Shown here one piece after another: positions 51,902 to 61,368 of a stretch of 64,000 nt of DNA (the first letter of the stretch is position 1; every line of letters starts with the position of its first letter). The translations under genes were made by a program, and so were the position numbers. The stretch is from contig NZ_AHMM02000005.1 of the NCBI RefSeq assembly GCF_000243675.2, forward strand, positions 1 through 64,000, given 5' to 3'. This stretch comes from Leptospira inadai serovar Lyme str. 10 (lineage in GTDB: Bacteria; Spirochaetota; Leptospiria; Leptospirales; Leptospiraceae). The notes beneath the pieces are model-generated. The model worked only from the letters and a program-made list of their open reading frames with translations. It searched no databases and was not told the DNA's origin.

Positions 51902-53302
51902 ATGTATCGAACAATTAACTATGTAATCCCGGTTCTCTTTATCGGAATCCTTCTATCCTGTACAAACGGAAAGAAGGATGATTCTTCCATGGCCTTAATG
52001 GCCATTCTAGGAAATCAACCCTCGGCCTCGAGGGCACAGGTAGTGAGCCGCTATGCCGATTTGGCGTACGAATCTTACAATAAAAATTACCAGGACCTAG
52101 TCGCTTTACAAACCGCGGTAAACGCACTCGTAACTACGCCCAGCGCGGCAAATCTAACCGCCGCCAAAAACGCTTGGATCAAGGCTAGATCTAGCTACTT
52201 GGTAACCGAAGCGTTTCGATTTGCGGGAGGGCCGATTGATGTGGCCAGCATCTCAAGCATCAACTGGCAAGGTTGCGGAGCCGGAACGAATTACGTGGGC
52301 GATACGACCTATGCTTGCGAGAGCTTAATCAACTCTTGGCCGTTAGACGAAATTGCAATCGACAACTACATACAGGGCGGCAACAACACTACTAGCTTTG
52401 CGTCGATTCTGAACAGGAACGGAGATATTTCCATCGCATCGGGCGGAAATACGGACTCTACGACCATCGTTCTTACCGGATGGCACGCTATCGAATACCT
52501 TCTTTGGGGACAGGATAATTCCGGAAGCCCGCAAATGTACAACCAAGTGGCCGGTCTTGCCGATTATACTTGTTTTACGGGTTCGCCAGGCACCTGTAAT
52601 AGCAATGGACAAGGCGGAACCAACGGTGGAACGGGAAGCAACCGAGGAAATTATCTTAAAACCGTCACCGACGCATTAGTCGGTCATTTAAAGTTAGTCA
52701 GGGATTCCTGGGGAACCGCAGGCTCACCGGGTCCTTATAGACAAACTTTCCTTGCGGATCCGAATGCGTCTCTCACTCAGGTATTTAGAGGGTTAGGAAA
52801 GTTTATCGCCGGGGAATGGGGAGGAGATCGTTTAAAGGGAATTTATGCCCATGACCAGGAAGACGAACACTCTTGCTTTAGCGACAATACGAAGTCGGAC
52901 TTTTACTACGACGCTCAAAGCGTTTTGAATCTTTGGACGGGAAGTTATACATTAGTAAAAGGTAATCCATCGAGCACCGGTCCGGGACTCTCGGCCTTAT
53001 TGGGAATGCTAGGCCAAGGAAATATACAGTCGGAAATCGCTCAGGCAAGGGATACTTTTTGCCTCAATAACGCCGAGAGCATTGCGGATCCGAATTATAC
53101 ATCTTCCTGTCCGTCCGGATCGATATCAGGGCGTTATGACCAGATCATTATGAACGGGTTCAACGGTTTCCCGGGATCCCAAAGTCCGGATTATCCGACT
53201 CTTCAAAATGCTCAGGTTCTGATCGGGGACCGACTGAAACGGGATTTCGTGTCGGCAGCAACGGCTCTAGGCATTACGATCACCGACTTTACTAATAAGT
53301 AA
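51902..53302 (+). CDS. Imelysin-family lipoprotein (IrpA/insulin-cleaving-peptidase-like)
   Basis: The 466-residue protein has a lipoprotein signal ending LLSC (Cys 20), so it is probably anchored in a membrane facing the periplasm or surface. The imelysin GxHxxE motif is intact at 193-198 (GWHAIEYLLWGQD). Other landmarks are NAWIKARSSYLVTEAFRFAG and the late FLADPNASLTQVFRGLGKFI with GEWGGDRL. Two extra Cys-containing segments (CFTGSPGTC and SSCPSG) are unusual. Imelysins are linked to iron uptake and may bind metal or haem rather than act as peptidases. It heads a three-gene operon behind a Fur-like box. Confidence 0.9.
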   Translation: MYRTINYVIPVLFIGILLSCTNGKKDDSSMALMAILGNQPSASRAQVVSRYADLAYESYNKNYQDLVALQTAVNALVTTPSAANLTAAKNAWIKARSSYLVTEAFRFAGGPIDVASISSINWQGCGAGTNYVGDTTYACESLINSWPLDEIAIDNYIQGGNNTTSFASILNRNGDISIASGGNTDSTTIVLTGWHAIEYLLWGQDNSGSPQMYNQVAGLADYTCFTGSPGTCNSNGQGGTNGGTGSNRGNYLKTVTDALVGHLKLVRDSWGTAGSPGPYRQTFLADPNASLTQVFRGLGKFIAGEWGGDRLKGIYAHDQEDEHSCFSDNTKSDFYYDAQSVLNLWTGSYTLVKGNPSSTGPGLSALLGMLGQGNIQSEIAQARDTFCLNNAESIADPNYTSSCPSGSISGRYDQIIMNGFNGFPGSQSPDYPTLQNAQVLIGDRLKRDFVSAATALGITITDFTNK

Positions 53303-53349
53303 TATGCAACGGATCCGAAATCAAGACATAGCTTGAGACTTAAAAAAAA

Positions 53350-54945
53350 ATGAACTGTAATCTTAAATCACTCTCTTCGGCCAAATCCGGAAAATTTTCA
53401 GCTAAGCTGATTCGGCTTTTTTCCGGATTTGGAATCGTTACTCTATTTTTTGTTACGCCTTTCTATTCCTGCAAACACGAATCGAAAAGCAATCTTGGGG
53501 AACTGGCCCTCATTTTGATGAGCCTAAATCAGGACCCGGGCGAAGCCTATTCCGGAGGTTGGACGACCGTATTCGATAATACGGTCAACGCGTTTAGCCT
53601 ACCGGCCTTTAATCTACGTATAGACGGTTCGACTCAATTCAACACGGGGCATGCGTTTTTTAATACGAACTGGTCTCAGGAGGGAAATAGCGCACTTTCC
53701 GGTAAAGGACCCACGTTTAATACTAGTTCCTGCCAAGCCTGCCACAAGAAGGACGGCCGGGGAGCTCCCCCAAATAACGGCGCGTCTCCCCCGGTGTACG
53801 GAGGTTCCTTAGATATAGCGGTGAGCATGCTGGTGCGATTATCCAAAGACGGCGCCAACGCAACGACGGGGGGACCGATCCCGACCGACAACTACGGACT
53901 TCAATTGAATCAACAAGGTATTGCAGGCTTTACGAACCTTCATCCCAGCTCGCATAGCGTTGCTGCAACTCCGGAAGAAGGGCACGCATCCGTAACGTAC
54001 AACTCGGTTGCAGCGCCTGTTTGCTCGACTTGCTCCGGCACTACATATTCCGACGGAACTTCCGTTACGCTTTCGCAACCGACGTATTCTTTTTCCGGAT
54101 GGAACTTCGGAGATCCGACCGTCGCGGCTGGCGGCTTCCATTATTCACCCAGAGTGGCTCCGATGATTGCCGGTCTAGGATTATTAGAGGCAATACCAGA
54201 AAGTACGATTTTATCCTGGGCGGATCCGAACGATGCGGACGGAGATGGAATTTCAGGAAGACCTAATTATGTTTGGGATACTGCCGCGGGAAAAAAAGCG
54301 CTCGGTCGGTTCGGTTGGAAAGCTAACGAACCTAACCTATCTCAGCAGAATCAGGATGCGTTTCTGGGTGATATAGGCATAACGAGTCCCTTAAACCCCA
54401 CTGATAATTGTCCGGCAATCCAAACGATTTGTCTGGATGCCAGGAACGGCTCGGGTGATCCGGAAATCACTTCTAGCATCGTAGATCCCATAAATTTTTA
54501 CGGACAACTCGTAGGGGCTCCCGGCAGGCGATCCGTGAACGATCCGCAAGTCGTGCATGGAAAACAGTTGTTCATCTCGATCGGTTGTGCCGCGTGTCAC
54601 AAGCCTTTGGTCGTAACGGGTGTCGTACCGGATTTTCCGGAAAATTCATCTCAGTACATAAAGCCTTATACGGACTTACTTTTGCACGATATGGGATCCG
54701 GCTTAGCTGATGGAAGAGCCGATTTTGACGCCACCGGGAGCGAATGGAAGACCCCGCCTCTTTGGGGATTGGGTTTAATCCAGAACGTTAATGGACACCA
54801 AAGGCTACTCCATGACGGAAGAGCCAACGGACCGGAAGAAGCCATTCTGTGGCACGGAGGAGAGGCGACCACGGCAAGATCGAATTTTCAACTACTGTCC
54901 GCATCCGATAGAAACGATATACTTAAATTCTTAAATTCACTGTAA
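53350..54945 (+). CDS. Di-haem oxidoreductase (thiol-oxidoreductase-like) lipoprotein
   Basis: The 531-residue protein has a signal ending FYSC (Cys 41), consistent with a lipoprotein. Two c-type haem sites are visible: C128-Q-A-C131-H132 (SCQACHKKDGRGAPP) and C413-A-A-C416-H417 (GCAACHKPLVVTG). Family landmarks are GHAFFNTNWSQEGNS, PRVAPMIAGLGLLEAIPEST, GRFGWKANEPNLSQQNQDAF, LLHDMGSGLADGR and LIQNVNGHQRLLHDGRANGP with EEAILWHGGEA. The family is distantly related to MauG/cytochrome c peroxidases and is regularly found between imelysin genes. It probably performs a redox step in periplasmic iron or metal acquisition. It lies 47 bases after the first imelysin. Confidence 0.92.
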   Translation: MNCNLKSLSSAKSGKFSAKLIRLFSGFGIVTLFFVTPFYSCKHESKSNLGELALILMSLNQDPGEAYSGGWTTVFDNTVNAFSLPAFNLRIDGSTQFNTGHAFFNTNWSQEGNSALSGKGPTFNTSSCQACHKKDGRGAPPNNGASPPVYGGSLDIAVSMLVRLSKDGANATTGGPIPTDNYGLQLNQQGIAGFTNLHPSSHSVAATPEEGHASVTYNSVAAPVCSTCSGTTYSDGTSVTLSQPTYSFSGWNFGDPTVAAGGFHYSPRVAPMIAGLGLLEAIPESTILSWADPNDADGDGISGRPNYVWDTAAGKKALGRFGWKANEPNLSQQNQDAFLGDIGITSPLNPTDNCPAIQTICLDARNGSGDPEITSSIVDPINFYGQLVGAPGRRSVNDPQVVHGKQLFISIGCAACHKPLVVTGVVPDFPENSSQYIKPYTDLLLHDMGSGLADGRADFDATGSEWKTPPLWGLGLIQNVNGHQRLLHDGRANGPEEAILWHGGEATTARSNFQLLSASDRNDILKFLNSL

Positions 54946-54957
54946 GGCAGGGTAACA

Positions 54958-56190
54958 ATGAAATATTATCTTAACTTCAATTCCACCTTCGCAACCGTAT
55001 TGCTTGCGGATTTCTTTATATTCTTTTCGCTTTCCTGCCAACCTAATAAAGGAACGGACATGTCCACAATTGCGTTCTTACTCGCAGCGCAACCTTCCTA
55101 TGCGGAATTTCTGAATTATTCGGGAAACAATGTGATCCTGCCTACGTTGCAGGATCTGGAGAATAAGAGTTTAAGTCTGAACACTTCGGCTCAAAACTAT
55201 TGTTCGGACCCGACCAACACGACCAAGCTTGCAAACCTACAACAAGCTTGGAAAAACGCCAGAAGTTCATTAAAAAAATCCGAAGTTTTTTATTTCGGAC
55301 CTGCCGAAAATCCTCCTGGATACTATTTCACGAATTTGGACGGATATGAAAAATTACAAAGGCCCAAATGGAATAATATCTCCGCAGTGCTTACGAATAC
55401 TACAAGCTTTCCTACGATCAATGAAAGCAGCGTATTAACCTATAGCACCGTTCGAAGAGGTTTCGAAGCGTTGGAAATGCTGATCTTCAGTTCCGACGGA
55501 AACGATGCGAATATTTCCAGTTCCGCCAATATCATTGCCGCAAATAGTTCTAATGCGGGTTATCAGCGAAGATTGGACTATATTCAAGCCCTCGCGCAGG
55601 TTATCTATGACGATGCGAGAAACTTAAACACTCAGTGGAAATCGACCGGTGGGAATTTTATAGGGAACTACGTCGGCGGTAACGGATATTTTAAATCCTC
55701 GAAAGAGGCCTTCGACACGTATGTTACGAAAATTGCAAGTTTGGCCGAGGTAACCCGCGATCAAAAAACGGGAACTCCCGCCGGTTTAAGTCTTAGTTCC
55801 GCAGGCACGGCTCATTCCAACCTAACGGAAGCGATTTTTTCCAGAAACGCGTACCAAGATCTGTTGGACAACGTTTACGGAATCGAATTTGCCTATATCG
55901 GAAATGCGGGAGATTCTCAGGCAAAATCGCTTTCCTTAATGGTTCAAGCCCAAAATTCTTCGGTGGACGCAAACATCAAGAGCGCGATCGCGGATTTAAA
56001 AACGACTCTGCAAACGAAAATCGCCGGGGCCTCCGATCTGTATGCGGATATAAGCGCCGGATCTTCCACGATTAACGCGCAAGTCTCCCCGCTTTGGATA
56101 AAATTCAAAACTCTGAGAACGCTTACCGGGACCGATTTACTTTCGGTATTAGGAGTACCTGCTATGCCCTCTAACGCCGACGGAGATTAG
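54958..56190 (+). CDS. Second imelysin-like lipoprotein with altered GxHxxE motif
   Basis: The 410-residue protein has a lipoprotein signal (LLADFFIFFSLSC, Cys 31). An imelysin-like body starts with LQQAWKNARSSLKKSEVFYF, matching the first imelysin's NAWIKARSSYL segment. The motif position reads GFEALE (168-173), so the His of GxHxxE is Glu here; the final Glu is kept. The C-terminal part (LTEAIFSRNAYQDLLDNVYG) is family-like. It starts 12 bases after the oxidoreductase stop. Loss of the His suggests different metal binding or a purely structural role beside the intact paralogue. Confidence 0.82.
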   Translation: MKYYLNFNSTFATVLLADFFIFFSLSCQPNKGTDMSTIAFLLAAQPSYAEFLNYSGNNVILPTLQDLENKSLSLNTSAQNYCSDPTNTTKLANLQQAWKNARSSLKKSEVFYFGPAENPPGYYFTNLDGYEKLQRPKWNNISAVLTNTTSFPTINESSVLTYSTVRRGFEALEMLIFSSDGNDANISSSANIIAANSSNAGYQRRLDYIQALAQVIYDDARNLNTQWKSTGGNFIGNYVGGNGYFKSSKEAFDTYVTKIASLAEVTRDQKTGTPAGLSLSSAGTAHSNLTEAIFSRNAYQDLLDNVYGIEFAYIGNAGDSQAKSLSLMVQAQNSSVDANIKSAIADLKTTLQTKIAGASDLYADISAGSSTINAQVSPLWIKFKTLRTLTGTDLLSVLGVPAMPSNADGD

Positions 56191-56297
56191 GGATCGGACG
56201 ATTCGTTGTAGAAAGAAGGCTCGAAATGATTTTAGTCGTGATGGTCCCGTTAAATTATTCTTGCCAGAGAAGCGACTTCTCTTTCTATTAACGGACT

Positions 56298-56714
56298 ATG
56301 TATAGTTCCCTACACGCTCTCTTATCGTTTACGAGTTGGACCTTACTCCTAGGTTTCGGAGTTATTTTATTTCGAGTAACGCAGGTGCTTACCGGAAAGA
56401 AAAAATCGAACGAATTTCCGGCATGGATCCAGCACGGCAGCGACTTCTATTGGAGATTGCATAGGGCCCACGTAAACTGTTTAGAGAACTTGCCTATTTT
56501 CGCGGTTTTAGTTTTTGCCGGGGCGTTACTGGATCCTAATCCGGCTATGTTTGATTTATTCGCATGGATCGCATTTGCATCAAGAATCCTCCAAACCTCC
56601 GCCCACCTGAGCGGAGGCGGTGAATGGCCGGTAAATATCCGATTTACGGGATTTCTTTTTCAATACGCCTCCTTTGCCTCGATGCTTTACCTTCTCATAC
56701 AGAGCCTACCGTAA
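56298..56714 (+). CDS. MAPEG-family membrane protein
   Basis: The 138-residue protein has four membrane helices. The landmark is the helix-2 segment DFYWRLHRAHVNCLENLPIF (R-AH-NxxEN-P), typical of MAPEG proteins. The human relatives are microsomal glutathione S-transferases and leukotriene C4 synthase; bacterial members are mostly uncharacterised. The key RxHxNxxE pattern for glutathione contact is present, so glutathione or related thiol transfer is possible. It has no operon partner. Confidence 0.85.
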   Translation: MYSSLHALLSFTSWTLLLGFGVILFRVTQVLTGKKKSNEFPAWIQHGSDFYWRLHRAHVNCLENLPIFAVLVFAGALLDPNPAMFDLFAWIAFASRILQTSAHLSGGGEWPVNIRFTGFLFQYASFASMLYLLIQSLP

Positions 56715-57109
56715 CACCGCTTACAGTATTAGGTTTTTCTTATGCAGAGGGCATGCGATTCGTGTCCTCTGACCGAAGTTGTCCTCGTTGAGCTCATGCG
56801 AATCGAGTATGAAGTCGTAGAACCTATATCCGTCATTTAGCCACTCCAACTAATCAGTCCCGATCAAAATCCAAACTCATGATTTCTCTTTACGATCCTT
56901 TTTCCTTTCCACGCCCGTACACTTCGGACGTTCCGTTCTTTGGAAATCGAGGAAAAATTCAGGAATTCTAATATATCACGTATTCCATGCGAAATTTTGT
57001 CGGGATCGTCATTCTGAAACGATTTCGCGGAATCTTTATCGGAAGGGGAGATTCCCGCCTCGGAAATTCGAGAGAAACGTGGCAAAGTCCTTCTAAAGAA
57101 AAAATCATC
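56715..57109. other. Intergenic stretch without a supported gene
   Basis: About 395 bases between the MAPEG and PhoU-like genes. A 73-codon minus-strand frame here has no ribosome site and no protein-like pattern. I see no repeat or RNA gene. The right end leads into the PhoU promoter. Confidence 0.4.
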
Positions 57110-57138
57110 TTGACCGTGATTCGAATCCAGACTACATT
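57110..57138 (+). promoter_or_regulatory. Sigma-70-type promoter of the PhoU-like gene
   Basis: TTGACC and TACATT are separated by exactly 17 bases and end 20 bases before the ATG, which implies a short leader. Both hexamers match the consensus at four or five of six positions. Confidence 0.5.
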
Positions 57139-57158
57139 CCTATTGGTTTATTTATCAG

Positions 57159-57881
57159 ATGGCTTCTAAATTCGATTATCTCAGACGTAACCTGTACGCA
57201 ATGGCCGAATTATGTCTGGAACAAATCTTAATTTTAGATGATGCGATCGAACAGGAAAATCCGGATTTAGCAAAGCAAGTAATCGAACGGGACGATCTGA
57301 TCGATAGTTTAGAAAAACAGAATGATAACCTTTCGCAAAATGCGATTTTAGAGGCGGTTGCCAATCGTAATTTACTGGGAATGGATCAGGTGGACGGCGA
57401 AGTCATTCTCAAAAAAGATCCGCTTCGATTCGCGCTCTCCGCGATCAGAATCAACCGTAACTTGGAAAGAATGGGCGATCAGATCGTGAACTGCGCTACG
57501 TGTTATAGGCGAGGACTGTTGCCTAAGGGTTTTTTCCGACAAGAAGAAATCCTGGATAAAATGCTCTCCCGAGTCGTAACCTTAGTCGGAATGGCGGTAG
57601 AATCGCTCGTGGAAGAAAAAAACCGGTTCTACGGTTCGGTTCATACCGTTGAAGAGGAATTGAACAATCTGTGCAACGGTGCCTTCCTAAAATTCGTTAT
57701 GGATCCTAGACTGGATAAAAACCAATTCGCCGATTTGTATCGGATGATCTTAGGAATCGAACGAGCCGGCGACTACGCGGTAAACATCGCCGAAGAACTT
57801 GTGCGTCTTAATACGGGAATGGATATACGACATTTATCCGATCCGGTCCAAGTCACCGAAAAAGTAAAAACACCTTCGTAA
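57159..57881 (+). CDS. PhoU-like protein
   Basis: The 240-residue all-helical protein has two PhoU repeats. The metal-binding acidic motifs are [14 protein letters not shown] in the first half and [17 protein letters not shown] in the second. Family length matches PhoU. It normally tunes phosphate uptake by the Pst system and PhoR signalling, or acts with Na/Pi cotransporters. No pst, phoR or transporter gene is adjacent in this window, so its partner is unknown. Confidence 0.88.
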   Translation: MASKFDYLRRNLYAMAELCLEQILILDDAIEQENPDLAKQVIERDDLIDSLEKQNDNLSQNAILEAVANRNLLGMDQVDGEVILKKDPLRFALSAIRINRNLERMGDQIVNCATCYRRGLLPKGFFRQEEILDKMLSRVVTLVGMAVESLVEEKNRFYGSVHTVEEELNNLCNGAFLKFVMDPRLDKNQFADLYRMILGIERAGDYAVNIAEELVRLNTGMDIRHLSDPVQVTEKVKTPS

Positions 57882-57995
57882 ACGAGACTTCCCTTCTTCA
57901 TAAAATTCCGTTTTTTTCCCGTTTAGAAAACGACTTATTCCGGTTGACGAATGACGAATGACGAAACCGGGACTCGATGTTCCAATAAATCGAGC

Positions 57996-58042
57996 GTTTC
58001 ATAAAAACGGGCTAACTTTTCGGTAAGTCCGTTTTATGAAAC
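57996..58042 (+). promoter_or_regulatory. Inverted repeat in the leader of the truncated haemoglobin gene
   Basis: GTTTCATAAAAACGG and CCGTTTTATGAAAC are complementary apart from one extra A and enclose an 18-base loop. The structure ends 24 bases before the ATG. It could be a regulator site or an RNA hairpin that tunes translation. The flanking TGACGAA triplicate (57944-57965) is a simple short repeat. Confidence 0.5.
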
Positions 58043-58066
58043 TTAATATTTATTTAAACTACTATC

Positions 58067-58546
58067 ATGAATGAAAAAAATAAGACTCCTTCCTTATACG
58101 AATGGGCAGGCGGAATGCAAGCCTTTGAAAATCTAACGAAGCTTTTCTATCAAAAAGTCTTACAGGATGATTTATTAGAACCCGTCTTTAAGCATATGTC
58201 GCCGGACCATCAACAAAGAGTGGCACATTTCATCGCCGAAGTCTTTGGAGGTCCCAAGATTTATAGTTCGGAAGATGGAAGTCATTACTCGATGATTCAA
58301 AAGCATCTTTCAAAACGCTTGACGGAAGATCAAAGAAAGCAATGGATTCGATTGCTCCTCGAGACCGCCGACGAGATTGGTCTTCCTAGTGATCCCGAAT
58401 TTCGATCCGCTTTCGTCGCCTATATTGAATGGGGAACAAGAATCGCGGTAAATAACTCGAACACGGACGAGCTGCAAATGAATCCGAACGAACCGATGCC
58501 GAAATGGGGATGGGGGGAGCCGGGCGGCCCCTACTTACCCGAGTAA
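58067..58546 (+). CDS. Group II truncated haemoglobin (trHbO-like)
   Basis: The 159-residue haem protein begins SLYEWAGGMQAFENLTKLFY, the typical 2/2 globin start, followed by VFKHMSPDHQQRVAHFIAEV and FGGPKIYS. The proximal His is in MIQKHLSKRLTEDQRKQWIR, and the Trp at G8, characteristic of group II, is in QRKQWIRLL. The C-terminal tail is unusually Gly/Trp/Pro-rich (PKWGWGEPGGPYLPE). Likely roles are O2, NO or peroxide handling. An inverted repeat in the leader suggests regulation. The next gene but one is a CDGSH Fe-S protein, which fits a redox or NO theme. Confidence 0.93.
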   Translation: MNEKNKTPSLYEWAGGMQAFENLTKLFYQKVLQDDLLEPVFKHMSPDHQQRVAHFIAEVFGGPKIYSSEDGSHYSMIQKHLSKRLTEDQRKQWIRLLLETADEIGLPSDPEFRSAFVAYIEWGTRIAVNNSNTDELQMNPNEPMPKWGWGEPGGPYLPE

Positions 58547-58851
58547 AATGTGTACGTCTCGTTCCATAAAACCGTCAATCATGTTCCAGTACGCATAGAA
58601 AATGTTGTCGAAAACGCCATCAACGATGTCCCGATGACGGCAATCTGTAGAAATATTGAAATTGACTTACGCGAATTTTTAGGCGAAACTGAACTACCGG
58701 CGAAGTTAGAACCGATAAATAATATCCTGTTATGAACCGATCTTCAGGAGCGAAAATGGCATTCATTTAAAAGTATATTCTAAATAAATACTATATTATT
58801 TTATAAAAAACGAATTTATCAGGAATAATTCGAAAGCGAGAGGCGGCTTCT
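58547..58851. other. Gap between globin and CDGSH genes
   Basis: About 305 bases. A GTG-initiated 61-codon plus-strand frame from 58550 is present but lacks a ribosome site and recognisable similarity, so I do not call it a gene. The stretch after 58760 is very AT-rich and may hold the promoter of the downstream Fe-S gene. Confidence 0.4.
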
Positions 58852-59481
58852 ATGGACATGATAAAAGGAAAAAATGGCACCATCTTTTTCGAAGGGAAAA
58901 AATGCATCCACTCTCGTAATTGCGTACTGAGTCGACCCGACGTATTCGTTCCGAACGTCGACGGAGATTGGATTTATCCTGATCGAGCAACGGAGGAGGA
59001 AATCAAGCAATTGGCCATCAATTGTCCTTCCGGAGCAATTAAGTTCGAGTCGAATTCCAGCCTATCCGAATCCGCACCTATCGTAAATGTAGTTCGCGTT
59101 CGTGAAAACGGGCCACTGGCATTTAACGCCGACATGGATATTATCGGACACGGATTGGAGTTTAGGGCCACTCTTTGTCGATGCGGAGAATCTAAGAATA
59201 AACCGTTCTGCGATAGCAGTCATACTAGTATTCAATTCGTTGCAACGGGCGAGCCTACCCCTGTCCTGGAACCGAAAACACTTACTGCCAGGAACGGTAA
59301 ATTGCTGATCACTCCCGCTAAAAACGGTCCGCTAAAGGTCCAAGGAAATTTAGAAATTTGTACCGGCACAGGCCACATGATCAATCGTATCGATAAAACA
59401 TACCTGTGCAGATGCGGCGGCTCTTCCAATAAGCCTTACTGCGACGGAACGCATAAAAAAATTAAGTTCTCTTCGGAATGA
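58852..59481 (+). CDS. Fe-S protein with Fer4_19 domain and two CDGSH domains
   Basis: The 209-residue protein combines three iron-sulfur modules. An N-terminal Fer4_19-like domain has C18, C24 and C58 (GKKCIHSRNC; INCPSGAIKF). The first CDGSH has C109, C111, C120 and H124, with CDSSH in place of CDGSH. The second is canonical, with C186, C188, C197 and H201 (CRCGGSSNKPYCDGTH). Tandem CDGSH proteins bind 2Fe-2S clusters and are thought to move electrons or clusters. It is cytoplasmic. An HxlR-type redox regulator gene lies 126 bases downstream. Confidence 0.92.
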   Translation: MDMIKGKNGTIFFEGKKCIHSRNCVLSRPDVFVPNVDGDWIYPDRATEEEIKQLAINCPSGAIKFESNSSLSESAPIVNVVRVRENGPLAFNADMDIIGHGLEFRATLCRCGESKNKPFCDSSHTSIQFVATGEPTPVLEPKTLTARNGKLLITPAKNGPLKVQGNLEICTGTGHMINRIDKTYLCRCGGSSNKPYCDGTHKKIKFSSE

Positions 59482-59607
59482 TTCATTTTTCGGAAATCCA
59501 CGAAGTCGCAGGAGTCGCGGTCTTTATAAGGATTTCATTTAACTCTAAATCGCGATATCGATCTAGAGAGATTCGTATTTCTTCATTTTACGGGAACGGT
59601 CCCAACC

Positions 59608-59973
59608 ATGATTGAGTTGAATAAGAAAACCTTTACCTGCCCTGTCGACGTTGCGCTCAGTTTTTTTGCGGGAAAATGGAAGATACTGATACTATCTCAT
59701 CTTTATCACTTCAAAAATAAAAGTTATAAGGACATAAAGACGAATCTGCCCGGAATTTCGGAAAAAATTTTAGTTCAGCAATTGAAGGAGTTGGAAGGAA
59801 ACAAACTTCTAAACAGAGAAATCATATCCGAAAGACCGTTACGGGTGGAATATTCCCTGACCGAGTTCGGCAGGTCGTTGGCGCCGTTATTCGAATTTTT
59901 AAGCGAATGGGGAATCGGTTACTTAAAGAAAAACGGAATCGATTATATTCAGGACCAGCATCTTTACAAGTAA
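59608..59973 (+). CDS. HxlR-family transcriptional regulator
   Basis: The 121-residue winged-helix regulator has a CPV motif near the start (KTFTCPVDVALSFFAGKWK) with the Cys that in several relatives senses electrophiles or oxidants. The HTH (DIKTNLPGISEKILVQQLKE) and the wing (VEYSLTEFGRSLAPLFEFLS) follow. Length is standard. It lies downstream of the CDGSH gene on the same strand, so it may regulate the neighbouring redox genes. That is inference from position. Confidence 0.92.
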   Translation: MIELNKKTFTCPVDVALSFFAGKWKILILSHLYHFKNKSYKDIKTNLPGISEKILVQQLKELEGNKLLNREIISERPLRVEYSLTEFGRSLAPLFEFLSEWGIGYLKKNGIDYIQDQHLYK

Positions 59974-60001
59974 GAGACTATCTGTTTCAAGATACACTGA
60001 A

Positions 60002-60670
60002 CTAGGGTATTTTCTCTCCCTGTTCCAAGTAACTGGCGAGTTCTTCCTTCAATCCGAGAGGTAACTGAAGTCCGGAACTCTCGATTCTTTCGTTGTACTT
60101 GTTAAACGAAAAACGATGCCTGGATGTGCCTAGGTACGATTGCAAGGCCTCCGAACCCCATTCTAAAATTTCCTTAATGTATTCCTCGTTTTCCTCCAAT
60201 TTTTCGCAATACGGGATAAATAGCGGCCGATTGACGGGACGGCCTATCGTTCTATAAAATAGAAGTCTTCGTAAAACTTCGTGCTCCTTTAAATGTCCCG
60301 ATTCGAGAGCCCTTTCAACCATTCTTAAATTGATGCAATCCAAGAATTCCACTTTTAAATTCTCGTCTTTTAAACGTTTGCGAAGACTCGTCTTAATCTC
60401 TTCGGCTTCGTAAAGAAAGTTGGGGCAATATTCCGGACATTCATCTTTATGTAGATCACAGTAATGAAGAAGAATACAATCGATATCCGAAGAAGGTTCC
60501 ACGATACCGAAATTGATCGAACCGAGGATTTCCACGCCCGTCCGAAATCCTTTGTCTTCCAGTTCCTTCAGCGCGATCCGAAAAGTCTGCATCCGCTTCA
60601 GGGCTTCCTTAGTATCGTAATTCCGATACTTGTTTTTGAGCGCGATATACTTTTCGATAAGATAAGTCAT
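60002..60670 (-). CDS. Pol-beta-type nucleotidyltransferase-domain protein
   Basis: The 222-residue protein has the NTase signature [19 protein letters not shown], with a GS motif and a DxD pair (SDID), and a likely third acid in [12 protein letters not shown] Cys/His-rich insert, [14 protein letters not shown], follows the DxD strand and might bind zinc. The remaining half is helical. Relatives include minimal nucleotidyltransferases and tRNA- or antibiotic-modifying enzymes; the substrate is unknown. Its ATG overlaps the upstream esterase stop by 4 bases, so they are translationally coupled. Confidence 0.78.
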   Translation of the reverse strand: MTYLIEKYIALKNKYRNYDTKEALKRMQTFRIALKELEDKGFRTGVEILGSINFGIVEPSSDIDCILLHYCDLHKDECPEYCPNFLYEAEEIKTSLRKRLKDENLKVEFLDCINLRMVERALESGHLKEHEVLRRLLFYRTIGRPVNRPLFIPYCEKLEENEEYIKEILEWGSEALQSYLGTSRHRFSFNKYNERIESSGLQLPLGLKEELASYLEQGEKIP

Positions 60671-61368
60671 TGGAAGAGATCTTTTAAATAACGGTTCATA
60701 CCGAGGAGTACTACCTCCGGTATTTCGTGTCCACCAGGAAACGCCAACAATTCACCCTTCCAGCCCGCTTCTTTTAATAAAGTTTCCAATTTCTTTGCCG
60801 CAGGATAACCCAAGACTGGATCCATCCGTCCATGGCTTTGAAAGAAAGAGTAGCCTGGAGTCTTTTTGGCAAATAAGGACCATTCAGATTCGTCGATTAG
60901 AGTGCCTGAAAGTATAACTATTCCCTTCGGTTTTACTTCGGCTCTTAGAGTGATATCGGTTGCGAGCATGGAACCTTGGCTAAATCCGCCTAATACGATT
61001 CGATCCATCGGAACATTTAAGGCTTCGATCATTTGCACGGCCTTTTCTCTCGCTTCCGCCAACCCTTTCGGATAGCGATCGGAAAAGTCCCGATATCCGC
61101 CGGTCATCATCGCCTTCTGCAACGCTTCCATATCGATCGGAAACCAAGCTCGTCCATTATACCCGGGCATTAAGGGAATTTCCAGGATACCGTCCGGAAA
61201 AATAAAATTCGTTCCTTTGGGAACATCCATATAAGAGTAAAGCGGGAGAAGATCGTAGGCATTCGCGCCATACCCATGAAAGAAAATCACGTACGGTGCA
61301 TTCTGGTCGCCTTTGATCCGAGCGGCCTTCAAAGGACCGATCTGTTCTAACGGAATATTAAGAGACAT
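60667..61368 (-). CDS. Phospholipase/carboxylesterase (Abhydrolase_2) family protein
   Basis: The 233-residue serine hydrolase has an oxyanion region ([17 protein letters not shown]), the nucleophile elbow GGFSQGSM, an acid in [12 protein letters not shown] and a C-terminal His in FPGGHEIP. Family members cleave short acyl esters or lysophospholipids or remove acyl groups from proteins. It has no signal peptide. The ATG has an AAAGGAAAAG ribosome site. It is the first gene of a two-gene operon with a nucleotidyltransferase-like protein. Confidence 0.9.
   Translation of the reverse strand: MSLNIPLEQIGPLKAARIKGDQNAPYVIFFHGYGANAYDLLPLYSYMDVPKGTNFIFPDGILEIPLMPGYNGRAWFPIDMEALQKAMMTGGYRDFSDRYPKGLAEAREKAVQMIEALNVPMDRIVLGGFSQGSMLATDITLRAEVKPKGIVILSGTLIDESEWSLFAKKTPGYSFFQSHGRMDPVLGYPAAKKLETLLKEAGWKGELLAFPGGHEIPEVVLLGMNRYLKDLFQ

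Noticed and set aside
56864..57085. 73-codon minus-strand frame in the MAPEG-PhoU gap
   Set aside because: Charged random-looking composition, no ribosome site and no family resemblance.
58550..58735. GTG-initiated 61-codon frame after the globin gene
   Set aside because: No ribosome site, no recognisable similarity, and a weak start codon.
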